Shown here in pieces: positions 6,260-13,159 of a DNA stretch of 14,179 nucleotides. Every line of letters begins with the position of its first letter. The first letter of the stretch is position 1. The DNA comes from Anaerolineales bacterium (GTDB lineage Bacteria > Chloroflexota > Anaerolineae > 4572-78 > J111). The notes beneath the pieces were generated by a model. The model saw nothing but the letters and a program-made list of their open reading frames with translations. It did not search any database and was not told the origin of the DNA. A program made the position numbers and the translations under genes. Location: positions 1-14,179 of the forward strand of contig JAAUSP010000145.1 of the NCBI GenBank assembly GCA_012032575.1, given 5' to 3'.

Positions 6260-7270
6260 ATGAAAAATGACCGCTCGCCGCGAAAAATTTTATCCATGGC
6301 GGCTAATCCTTCCGGCCAGCGTGACGCGGGGCAGGAGCGGGTAGCCCGCGATTTTGAACAGGCACACCGCCGGGCCTTTATGCAGGATGCGCTGGCCCTG
6401 GTCCGCTACGAGCCGGTAGACCTACTCCCCTTTGAGTTGGTGCGCGAAAAACTGCATCTCAGCAACAAATATTATCTGGGGCTGCAAGAAATTCCCCTGG
6501 AGCAAATCGTCGGCAGTGTGGGCCGCTACGAGGATTTTACCCGCACCTTTATGCCCCGCAAAAGCAACAGCCGCCAGCGCTGGGAGAAAATTGACAGCAT
6601 GACCGATACCGGCGGCTGGCCACCGATTGAAGTCTACAAAGTCAGCGATACCTATTTTGTGCGCGACGGCAATCACCGGGTTTCGGTGGCCCGGCAGTTG
6701 GGCGCGGAAACCATTGAAGCCTATGTGTGGGAGTATCCCACCCGCGTGCCGCTGGAGTCGGACGACGATATTGATGATTTAATCGTACGCGAAGAGTATC
6801 TGGAATTTTTAGACAGTACCGAACTGGACAAGTTGCGGCCCGATCAATGGATTATTCTGACCCAGCCGGGTGGCTATTGGGAGATGGAAGAGTCCATCGC
6901 CCTGCACCGTCACTGGAAAAGTTGGGATATGGACACCGATATTCCCTGGCACGAGGCCGTAGCCGACTGGTACGATACCATTTATATGCCGTTGGCCACC
7001 AAAATCCGCGAGGAAGGAACCCTGACTTTATTTCCAGGCCGCACCGAAGCCGATCTGGTAGTCTGGGTACTGCGGCATTGGACCAAACTGGAGCGTGATT
7101 ACGGGGGCGAAGAAGTAGAGGCCAACGAAGCAGTGGAAGATTTTGCCGAGCGCACCCGCTCCAACCCCTTCCGGCGCACCTGGGCCTGGTTCGAGCGAAC
7201 CGTTCTGGCAAACCGGTGGATGAAGAATAGAGGGGAAGATAGAGGATGGAAGATAGAGGATGGAAGATAG
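6260..7270 (+). CDS. ParB/sulfiredoxin-like domain protein of unknown role
   Basis: 336 residues. The central part (about 76-160) carries a ParB N-terminal-like fold: EIPLEQIVGSVGRYEDF (77-93), then PPIEVYKVSDTYFVRDGNHR (121-140), followed by VSVARQLGA. The DGNHRVSVAR block corresponds to the nucleotide-binding motif of ParB/sulfiredoxin-type proteins. There is no ParB helix-turn-helix region. The C-terminal half is acidic and aromatic, and contains LTLFPGRTEADLVVWVLRHW, which recurs in stand-alone proteins of this type that I recall from Chloroflexota and Actinobacteria (possibly DUF4032-like). So it is not a plasmid partition protein; its role is unknown. ATG 6260 has a promoter but no clear SD. 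The last ~16 residues are encoded by the heptamer repeat at 7234-7275, so the natural C-terminus may be shorter and the stop at 7268-7270 a product of repeat growth. Confidence 0.82.
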   Translation: MKNDRSPRKILSMAANPSGQRDAGQERVARDFEQAHRRAFMQDALALVRYEPVDLLPFELVREKLHLSNKYYLGLQEIPLEQIVGSVGRYEDFTRTFMPRKSNSRQRWEKIDSMTDTGGWPPIEVYKVSDTYFVRDGNHRVSVARQLGAETIEAYVWEYPTRVPLESDDDIDDLIVREEYLEFLDSTELDKLRPDQWIILTQPGGYWEMEESIALHRHWKSWDMDTDIPWHEAVADWYDTIYMPLATKIREEGTLTLFPGRTEADLVVWVLRHWTKLERDYGGEEVEANEAVEDFAERTRSNPFRRTWAWFERTVLANRWMKNRGEDRGWKIEDGR

Positions 7271-7335
7271 AGGATAGAAAGTAACTATCTTTCTACTATC
7301 CACTATCTACAACCTTCTATCCTCTACCCCCTACT
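7234..7335. repeat. Heptamer repeat pair between convergent genes
   Basis: Left array: three perfect copies of a 14-base unit made of two heptamers, GGAAGAT and AGAGGAT (7234-7275). The right array (about 7284-7335) is pyrimidine-rich with the same 7-base step (CTATCTT, TCTACTA, and so on up to CCTTACT) and is roughly the reverse complement of the left. It forms an imperfect hairpin between the ParB-like gene (+) and potD2 (-) and may terminate both. It invades the 3' end of the ParB-like gene. Confidence 0.8.
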
Positions 7336-7337
7336 CC

Positions 7338-8495
7338 TTACTGGCTCTTGATCTCCGTCCAAATCTGATCGTACAGAAAAACGGCTTCACCCAGCGACTC
7401 AGCCCATTCCAGCTTGTTGAGCACTTCATCGGCGGGGAAGATGGTTGGATCGTTGAGAATTTCAGGGTTGATAAATTCTTTGGCGGCAGCATTGGGGCTG
7501 GAGTAGTAAGTTATATTGCTGATGGTTGCCCCATTTTTAGCTTCCAAAACATAGTTGATAAAGTGTTCCGCCGTAGCCTTTTTCTGGCTGGTGGCGGTGA
7601 CACACAGGTTATCCTGCCACTTCATGCCACCCTCTTTAGGGATGGCATAACCCCACTTGCCATCCGTTTCGGCGGCAGCATTGGCGGCGTTGCCGCTCCA
7701 GGATTGAGAAATCACCACCTCGCCGGGAATCATCAGGCTTTGCTCGTAATCCTCACTGTTAAAGGTTTTGATATAGGGTTTAACAGCCATCAACAATGCT
7801 TTAGCTTCCTGAAGCTGAGCTTCATCTTTGCTGTTGAGCGAATAGCCCAGATACTTTAAAGCGGCCCCCAACAATTCCCGCTGGTCGTTGAGCACATTAA
7901 CTCCGCCGGACTCGGCCCCCATTTTGGCCTTTTCCGGGTCAAAAATGTAAGCCCAGCTATCGGGCGGGCTGTCTTTGTAAACTTCGATATTGTAAGCAAT
8001 GCCGGTAGTGCCCCACAGATAGGGCACGCAGTGCTTGTTGCCCGGATCATAGGGGGCGTTGAGGTTGCGCGGGTCCATATTTTTAATATTGGGGATATTG
8101 TTCAGATCAATTTCAGCCAGCAGGCTCAATTCGATCATCTGGGCAACCATGTAATCGGAGGGCACAATCACATCGTAGCCGGTGGCTCCGGCCTGCAATT
8201 TAGCCAGCAGGTCTTCGTTGCTGGCAAAGGTATCATAGATTATTTTTACGCCGTATTCTTTTTCGTAATTGGTCAAGAGGGACTCGTCAATGTAATCGGC
8301 CCAGTTGTAAACACTCAACTCCGGGGCCAGGCCGTCTTTGGGAGCGGAAGCCGCTTCTTCGCCACCCTCAGCCGGGGCAGCAGCCCCAGTATCCTGAGCC
8401 GGCGACTGCGGTTCAGGAGCGGCGGCCCCGCCGCAGGCGCTTAAAAGCAAACCCAATAAAAGAATTAAACTTATTACCCATAGATGTTTTTTCAT
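7338..8495 (-). CDS. potD: Polyamine-type ABC transporter substrate-binding lipoprotein (second copy)
   Basis: 385 residues. Start ATG 8495-8493 is chosen over an upstream frame extension because GGAGGAG (8501-8507) and a signal peptide follow it: MKKHLWVISLILLLGLLLSAC, with lipobox LLSAC and Cys21 as the lipidation site. An Ala/Pro/Glu-rich linker (about 24-52) leads to a PotD/PotF-type domain beginning LSVYNWADYIDESLL. Residues matching the E. coli PotD ligand site, from recalled alignment, are kept: Trp and Tyr in NWADY, Ser and Tyr in VPSDYMV, Asp and Glu in NDQRELLG, Trp in SWSGNA, and Trp and Asp in KWQDN. The family binds spermidine or putrescine outside the membrane and hands it to PotBC. 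It is last in the potA-B-C-D-D order and has a possible internal promoter. The neighbouring copy is clearly a paralogue from tandem duplication. Confidence 0.9.
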   Translation of the reverse strand: MKKHLWVISLILLLGLLLSACGGAAAPEPQSPAQDTGAAAPAEGGEEAASAPKDGLAPELSVYNWADYIDESLLTNYEKEYGVKIIYDTFASNEDLLAKLQAGATGYDVIVPSDYMVAQMIELSLLAEIDLNNIPNIKNMDPRNLNAPYDPGNKHCVPYLWGTTGIAYNIEVYKDSPPDSWAYIFDPEKAKMGAESGGVNVLNDQRELLGAALKYLGYSLNSKDEAQLQEAKALLMAVKPYIKTFNSEDYEQSLMIPGEVVISQSWSGNAANAAAETDGKWGYAIPKEGGMKWQDNLCVTATSQKKATAEHFINYVLEAKNGATISNITYYSSPNAAAKEFINPEILNDPTIFPADEVLNKLEWAESLGEAVFLYDQIWTEIKSQ

Positions 8496-8529
8496 GGTTT
8501 CTCCTCCAAAGAATTTAGTTTGAATGGGT

Positions 8530-8558
8530 ATATTATCCAACATCGCGGTTGATGACAA
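8530..8558 (-). promoter_or_regulatory. Possible internal promoter for the second potD
   Basis: On the - strand: TTGTCA (8558-8553), a 17-base spacer and TAATAT (8535-8530), 35 bases before the ATG at 8495. It would let the second binding protein be made without the rest of the operon. Confidence 0.4.
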
Positions 8559-8610
8559 AAGTTATACCATAGATGGCCCGTAGTTCCCAAGTGTAATTTG
8601 AACTCTGTCC

Positions 8611-8645
8611 CCTACTCCTTACTGCTTACTCCCTACTACTGACTT
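8611..8645. repeat. Heptamer array at the 3' end of the first potD
   Basis: Five consecutive 7-base units: CCTACTC, CTTACTG, CTTACTC, CCTACTA, CTGACTT. The stop codon of the first potD (8638-8636) lies inside it. The same CCTACTCCTTACTG stretch occurs at the 3' end of the second potD (about 7328-7341), so both duplicate genes end in the same repeat context. I see no clear inverted partner here. Confidence 0.65.
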
Positions 8646-9841
8646 TTGATCTCCGTCCAAATCTGATCGTACACAAAAATAGCTTCACCCAGCGGCTTGA
8701 AATATTCCAGTTTGTCCAGAGTTTCCCGGTCAGGGTAGATGCCGGGATCGCTGAGAATCTCCGGCAAGATAAACTCCTTGGCGGCAGCGTTGGGGCTGGC
8801 GTAGTAGGTGTAGTTGGTAATGGCGGCCCCATTTTCAGCATCCAGCAGGTGATTGATAAAATGTTCCGCCGTGGCCTTGCGGGGACTGCTGGCGGTGATA
8901 CAGATACCATCCTGATAGATCACGCTGCCTTCTTTGGGAATAATATAAGCCCAGAGGCTTTCGCCGGTGGCCTCGTCCGTCGTTTTGGCGGCTGCCTGGG
9001 CTGCATCGCCATTCCAGGCGTGCGAGATCACCACTTCGCCGGGAACCAGCAAGCTTTCATCGTAATCTTCACTGTTGAACGATTTGTAGAAAGGTTTGGC
9101 CTTCAAAATTACTTCTTTGGCCTCTTGCAGATGCGCCTCATCCGTATCGTTGACCGAATAGCCCAGGTATTTTAGCGCTGCCCCCATCAATTCACGCTGA
9201 TCGTTGAGCACGTTGATCCCGCCGGCCTCTTGCCATTTTTTAGCCTGCGCCGGGTCAAAAATATAGGCCCAACTATCGGGTGGGGTATCGCCAAACACAT
9301 CGGTGCGATAAGCAAGGCCGGTGCTGCCCCATTGGTAAGGCACACAATATTGGCTGCCCGGGTCGTCGGGCGAGTCTAAAAATTTTGGGTCAACATTTTT
9401 TAGATTAGGGATATTGTTGTGGTCAAGCTTGGCTACCAGGCCCAATTCGATCACCTGGGCCACTCCCTGACCGGAGGGAAAGATAACATCGTAGCCAGTA
9501 GCGCCCGCCTGAAGTTTGGCAATCAGGTCTTCGTTGCTGGCAAAGGTATCATAGATGATTTTAACGCCGTAGGTTTTTTCGTAATCTTTGATAACCTGGT
9601 CGTCAATGTAGTCGGCCCAGTTGAAAACGCTCAACTCTTTATCCAGAGCGGGAGACCCATTGTCTTCAGTGGGGGCGGCTGCGGCTTCGGTTGGAGCGAC
9701 AGGTTCGGCGGGGGGTTCGGTGGGCACAGCCACTTCTTTTGGCTCGGTTGGGGCGGGCGGCTCGCTGCCTGCTGTTGAGCCTCCCCCACAGGCAGACAGA
9801 AAAACCAACAGCACTATGAGCATCCACTGATACGTCTTCAT
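8636..9841 (-). CDS. potD: Polyamine-type ABC transporter substrate-binding lipoprotein (first copy)
   Basis: 401 residues. Start ATG 9841-9839 has AAGGAGG (9854-9848). Signal peptide MKTYQWMLIVLLVFLSAC, lipobox FLSAC, with Cys18 lipidated. A longer Pro/Glu/Thr/Ala linker (about 22-62) leads to the binding domain, LSVFNWADYIDDQVI onward. It is strongly similar to the second copy (FASNEDLIAKLQAGATGYDVI and VLNDQRELMGAALKYLGYS are nearly the same). Two ligand-site positions differ by my recalled alignment to PotD: the Tyr of VPSDYMV becomes Gln (FPSGQGV), and the Trp of KWQD becomes Tyr (IYQD). It also has an insertion (TTDEATGES) before the AYIIPKEG strand. The two proteins may thus bind different polyamines or guanidino compounds. 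It follows potC in the operon after a 154-base gap. Confidence 0.9.
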   Translation of the reverse strand: MKTYQWMLIVLLVFLSACGGGSTAGSEPPAPTEPKEVAVPTEPPAEPVAPTEAAAAPTEDNGSPALDKELSVFNWADYIDDQVIKDYEKTYGVKIIYDTFASNEDLIAKLQAGATGYDVIFPSGQGVAQVIELGLVAKLDHNNIPNLKNVDPKFLDSPDDPGSQYCVPYQWGSTGLAYRTDVFGDTPPDSWAYIFDPAQAKKWQEAGGINVLNDQRELMGAALKYLGYSVNDTDEAHLQEAKEVILKAKPFYKSFNSEDYDESLLVPGEVVISHAWNGDAAQAAAKTTDEATGESLWAYIIPKEGSVIYQDGICITASSPRKATAEHFINHLLDAENGAAITNYTYYASPNAAAKEFILPEILSDPGIYPDRETLDKLEYFKPLGEAIFVYDQIWTEIKSQ

Positions 9842-9933
9842 CGCTTTCCTCCTTGTAAAAAACAAAACTACTATTACTTGCCCCCATATTCCCTAACCTG
9901 GACGAGCCACCTTCGGCAAACAGGATTTTTCGC

Positions 9934-9970
9934 CACGAATTACATGAATTTTCACTAAAAAATTTTCGTG
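9934..9970. repeat. AT-rich inverted repeat between potC and first potD
   Basis: CACGAA (9934-9939) pairs with TTCGTG (9965-9970), with further AATTTT/AAAATT pairing inside. It is the only internal gap of the transporter operon without a clear 7-base array; it could be a stability or attenuation hairpin between the permease and binding-protein genes. Confidence 0.4.
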
Positions 9971-9995
9971 TTAATTCTGCTTTTAACCGGCTCAA

Positions 9996-10846
9996 TCAAT
10001 CGCGCCGTTGCAAGAACTGCGCCAGCAATACCAGCCCAATCGAGAAAACCAGCAGCAGCGTAGCCAGAGCGTTCAAATCGGGGGTGACGCCGAATTTGAC
10101 TTTGGAATAAACCAGGACCGGCAGGGTGGTTGAGCCGGGGCCGGAGACAAAAAGGTAATCAAAAAGTCGTCCAGGGAAAGCGTAAAGCCCATCAGCGCGC
10201 CGCTGACAATAGCCGGCATAAGCAGAGGAAAGGTAACACGACGAAAGGTCTGCCACTCGTCGGCGTAGAGGTCGCGGGCGGCTTGTTCCATATTCGGGTC
10301 CATATCCACCAGGCGGGCGCGGATAATGGTCGCCACAAAAGAGATAGTAAAGGCAACATGGGCAATAATAATCGTCGGCAAGCCCAGGCCCCAGGTTATC
10401 CCGAACAGGTTTTTGACCATGTTAAAAACGATGATAAAGAAAAGCAGCGTGGCCAGGGCAATCACAATTTCCGGGATGATGATGGGCATGTACAACACGG
10501 CATCAAGCGGCAGCTTGAACGGAAAATGATGGCGCTCCATCGCCAGCGAAATCATGGTCCCAATAACCGTGGAGAGGATAGTTGACACAAAAGCAACGAT
10601 AACCGTATTGGTAAAGGCCGAAAGAATGGCCGGATCGTTAGCTAATTCAGCATACCAGCGCAGACTAAACGCTTCCCAAACGATACCGCTTCGACCGGCG
10701 TTAAAAGAGAAAATGATGAGGACAAGAATGGGCGTATAAAAAAAGGCAAAAATCAGCAGGGCATTGGCCGTTAACAGTTTTTGCCCCAGGGCCAGGCGCG
10801 AGATTGCGCGGCTGCGCACGGGTACGGCTGCGGATGATGTACTCAT
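9996..10846 (-). CDS. potC: Polyamine-type ABC transporter permease PotC, frameshifted
   Basis: Start ATG 10846-10844 has GGAGGAG just upstream; stop TGA 9998-9996. After about 233 residues the frame breaks at a run of five T on the coding strand (A 10149-10153): TTTGATTACC then five T reads as LITFLSPAPA, but with a sixth T it continues LITFFVSGPGSTTLPVLVYSKVKFGV, the conserved end of PotC. Repaired length is 283 residues. Six membrane helices are expected; clear ones include ANALLIFAFFYTPILVLIIFSF (about 26-48) and VIALATLLFFIIVFNMV. The EAA loop that contacts the ATPase is MEQAARDLYADEWQTF followed by RRVTFPLLMP. With PotB it forms the inner-membrane channel. The single missing base is most likely a sequencing error, because both halves fit the family without a gap. 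Confidence 0.88.
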
Positions 10847-10867
10847 TTGTTAAACTCCTCCACGTTA

Positions 10868-10932
10868 AAGGATGAAAGCGGAAGGATGAAAGCGGAAGAA
10901 ATTTTTCATCCTTCATCCTTCCGCCTTTATCC
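10868..10932. repeat. Inverted heptamer repeat between potB and potC
   Basis: Left: two perfect copies of a 14-base unit (heptamers AAGGATG and AAAGCGG) at 10868-10895. Right: TTCATCC, TTCATCC, TTCCGCC, TTTATCC at 10905-10932, the reverse complement of the same design. It folds into a long imperfect hairpin inside the operon, starting 3 bases after the potB stop codon. Confidence 0.8.
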
Positions 10933-10935
10933 TTT

Positions 10936-11797
10936 CTAGGCTGACCGGCTGGCCCCGGTGCGGAAATAAATCATAGTTGCGCCCAGCACCAGGGTCATCA
11001 GGCCAATTCCCATCGCTGAGCCGAAGGGCCAATCCCGCACGGTTAGAAACTGCTGTTGCAGCACGTTGCCGATCAAAAACGTGTTACCACCGCCCATCAA
11101 ATCAGGGGTGATAAAATCGCCCAGGGCCGGAATAAAGGTGATAATCGAAGCGGCCACGACACCGGGCATCGTCAACGGCAAGATGATCCGCATGAATACC
11201 TGTAGACCGTCCGCGCCCAAATCCTGGGCCGCCTGGACATAATTAAAATCGAGCTGCTCAATCGAGGCATATAGCGGTAAAACAGCAAAAGGCAGGTATC
11301 CGTACAGCAGACCCAGCCTGATCGCTGTGGGGGTAAAAAGAATTTGAATGGGTTCGCTGATGATACCCAGGTTGAGCAGCCAGGTATTTATCAGCCCCGT
11401 ATCACGGATGATAAACATCAGAGCATAGGTTCGGATCAGGAAATTGGTCCAAAAAGGCACCATCACCAAAAAAATAAGTAGTTTTTGGCGCTGCGGGCTT
11501 TGGCGGGCGATAAAAAAAGCAAAGGGATAGGCCAGCAGGAGGCACCACACCGTATTGACCGCGGCCAATCCCAGCGACCGCAGAAAAATAAAAACATAAG
11601 GTGAGTCCAGATTAATGAGGCGGGCGTAGTTACCAAGATTGAACTCCAGCTCAACCACGCCCAACAGAGAACGCTTGCTAAAGCTGACCACCAGCACGAT
11701 CAAGAGCGGAATCACAAAAAAAAACGGCGAGCCAAAAAACACCCGGAGTCAACAGGATGGGTAATATTCCTTTACTTTGCCGGCCTGATACTTGCAT
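10936..11797 (-). CDS. potB: Polyamine-type ABC transporter permease PotB, frameshifted near N-terminus
   Basis: The true start is ATG 11797-11795, with SD AAGGAGG (about 11812-11806). The N-terminus reads MQVSGRQSKGILPILLTPGV then FWLAV, after which the frame breaks at a run of nine T on the coding strand (A 11716-11724). With eight T it continues FFVIPLLIVLVVSFSKRSLLG in the PotB frame; with eleven it gains one Phe. Repaired length is about 286 residues. Without the repair only a GTG at 11742 would serve, which lacks an SD and cuts into the first helix. Visible family features: first helix about 11-36, FLVMVPFWTNFLIRTYALMF, and the EAA loop YVQAAQDLGADGLQVF followed by MRIILPLTMP. Stop TAG 10938-10936. 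It pairs with PotC to form the transport channel. Confidence 0.87.
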
Positions 11798-11818
11798 CTA
11801 ACCTTCCTCCTTAAAGAT

Positions 11819-11882
11819 GACCGGGGACCGAAGACCAGGTTGTAAAAGAAAGCCGGTCTATCATCCCCGGTCCTCGGTCGTT
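11819..11882. repeat. Inverted heptamer repeat between potA and potB
   Basis: Left: GACCGGG, GACCGAA, GACCAGG (11819-11839). Right: GGTCTAT, CATCCCC, GGTCCTC, GGTCGTT (11855-11882), the reverse complement of the same design in the same register. The right array ends exactly at the potA stop codon. The arms can form a GC-rich hairpin between the two genes. Confidence 0.78.
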
Positions 11883-12977
11883 TTAGCTGGTCAAAACCAT
11901 GGCGCTGTCGGTGGGCCAGGCCAGGTAAACATGGTCACCGCGCTGAAACGGATGAGCGTCACCATCCATCACCCCACCGACATTTTGAATTCGGGCCACC
12001 ACATCCTGCTTGCCGCCAATGCGGGCGCGGTAACGGGTGTCGGTGCCGATGTAAACCGCTTCCTCTACCACCGCCGGAACGCTGATCCCCTGATCGGGCG
12101 GGTTTTGGTGCAGCGAGATTTTTTCGGGCCGGACGGCAACGGTAATTGTCTGGCCGGTGCTCAGGTCATCGCCGCTGCGAGCCAGCACATTCACCCCGGC
12201 GTCCAGAGCCACCGTCGTTTTCGCCGCATCAACCTCCAGCACCCGGCCTTCCATAAAGTTGGTTTCACCGATAAAATCGGCCACAAAGCGATTACGCGGG
12301 CGCTCGTAAATTTCTATTGGCGCACCCACCTGCTGCACCACCCCTTCATTCATCACCGCGATGCGATCCGACATGGTGATCGCCTCTTCCTGGTCGTGGG
12401 TGACAAAGATAAAGGTAATTCCCACCTGGTGTTGCAGTTCCTTCAATTCCAACTGCATGGCTTTGCGCAGCTTCAAATCCAAAGCGCTGAGAGGCTCATC
12501 CAGCAGCAGCACCTGGGGCCGGTTGACCAGAGCACGGGCCAGGGCAATCCGCTGCTGCTGCCCGCCCGAAAGCTGGCGCGGTTTACGTTCGGCCAGTTGG
12601 GGCAGACGGACCATTTCCAACGCTTCTTTAACCCGGCTGTTGATTTCGGGGCGGGGTACTTTTTGCATCTCCAGCCCAAAGGAGACATTTTCGGCTACCG
12701 TCATGTGAGGAAACAGGGCGTAATTTTGAAAAACCGTGTTGACCGGACGCTTGTAGGGCGGCGTTTCGCCCATCGGCTTGCCGCGAATCAATACATCGCC
12801 TTCGCTGGGCAGTTCAAACCCGGCGATCATTCGCAGACATGTAGTTTTGCCGCAACCACTGGGGCCTAGTAATGAAAAAAATTCGCCGTCCTTGATCTCG
12901 AGCGAGACATTATTGACAGCCACGAAATCACCAAATCTTTTGGTGACACTCGCGAGTTCAACGTCAATGTTGGACAC
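11883..12977 (-). CDS. potA: Polyamine-type ABC transporter ATP-binding protein PotA
   Basis: 364 residues. Start GTG 12977-12975 is preferred because AAGGAGG lies about 9 bases upstream and the N-terminus then begins at the first strand of the domain (NIDVELASVTKRFG); the frame is open much further upstream but that part resembles nothing. Motifs in order: Walker A GPSGCGKTT (38-46), Q-loop Gln84 in VFQNYALFP, signature LSGGQQQR (136-143), Walker B VLLLDEP (156-162), D-loop SALD and switch His194 in FVTHDQEEA. The C-terminal part (from about 280) is a TOBE-type regulatory domain (VAVRPEKI, YIGTDTRYRARIGG). This cytoplasmic ATPase dimer powers uptake through PotBC. It is first in the operon and has its own promoter, separate from the kinase gene upstream. 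Confidence 0.93.
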   Translation of the reverse strand: MSNIDVELASVTKRFGDFVAVNNVSLEIKDGEFFSLLGPSGCGKTTCLRMIAGFELPSEGDVLIRGKPMGETPPYKRPVNTVFQNYALFPHMTVAENVSFGLEMQKVPRPEINSRVKEALEMVRLPQLAERKPRQLSGGQQQRIALARALVNRPQVLLLDEPLSALDLKLRKAMQLELKELQHQVGITFIFVTHDQEEAITMSDRIAVMNEGVVQQVGAPIEIYERPRNRFVADFIGETNFMEGRVLEVDAAKTTVALDAGVNVLARSGDDLSTGQTITVAVRPEKISLHQNPPDQGISVPAVVEEAVYIGTDTRYRARIGGKQDVVARIQNVGGVMDGDAHPFQRGDHVYLAWPTDSAMVLTS

Positions 12978-13109
12978 GAAATGATTCCTCCTTTCAAAGC
13001 AAAGGGTATGAGATTGGCGAAGGATATATTTATGGCAGAGAGGCTTTAGTCCAGTTAAGAATTTGCAGCGCAGACCAAGCCGGAAGGTGAAGGAGACAGT
13101 AATTGGATT

Positions 13110-13138
13110 AGTATAGTCAAAAGCGATAAAACCGTCAA
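13110..13138 (-). promoter_or_regulatory. Sigma70-like promoter of the potABCDD operon
   Basis: On the - strand: TTGACG (13138-13133), exactly 17 bases, TATACT (13115-13110). This is the best promoter match in the window. The expected transcript start near 13103 gives a 5' leader of about 125 bases before potA, in which I see no riboswitch I can name. Confidence 0.72.
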
Positions 13139-13144
13139 CTTGAC
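13134..13144. promoter_or_regulatory. Palindrome over the -35 box: possible operator
   Basis: GTCAACTTGAC is a perfect 11-base palindrome (5-base arms, one central base) that covers most of the -35 hexamer of the potA promoter. A regulator bound here would block the polymerase. The sequence matches no operator I can name with confidence, and the arms are short. Confidence 0.35.
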
Positions 13145-13159
13145 AGAAGGTAATGAGGG

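Noticed and set aside
11817..12869. 350-residue open frame on the + strand
   Set aside because: Antisense shadow of potA; His/Gln/Arg-rich without motifs.
13140..13145. TTGACA on the + strand as a promoter towards the kinase 3' end
   Set aside because: No -10 element at a fitting distance, and no + strand gene follows; it is half of the palindrome over the potA -35 box.
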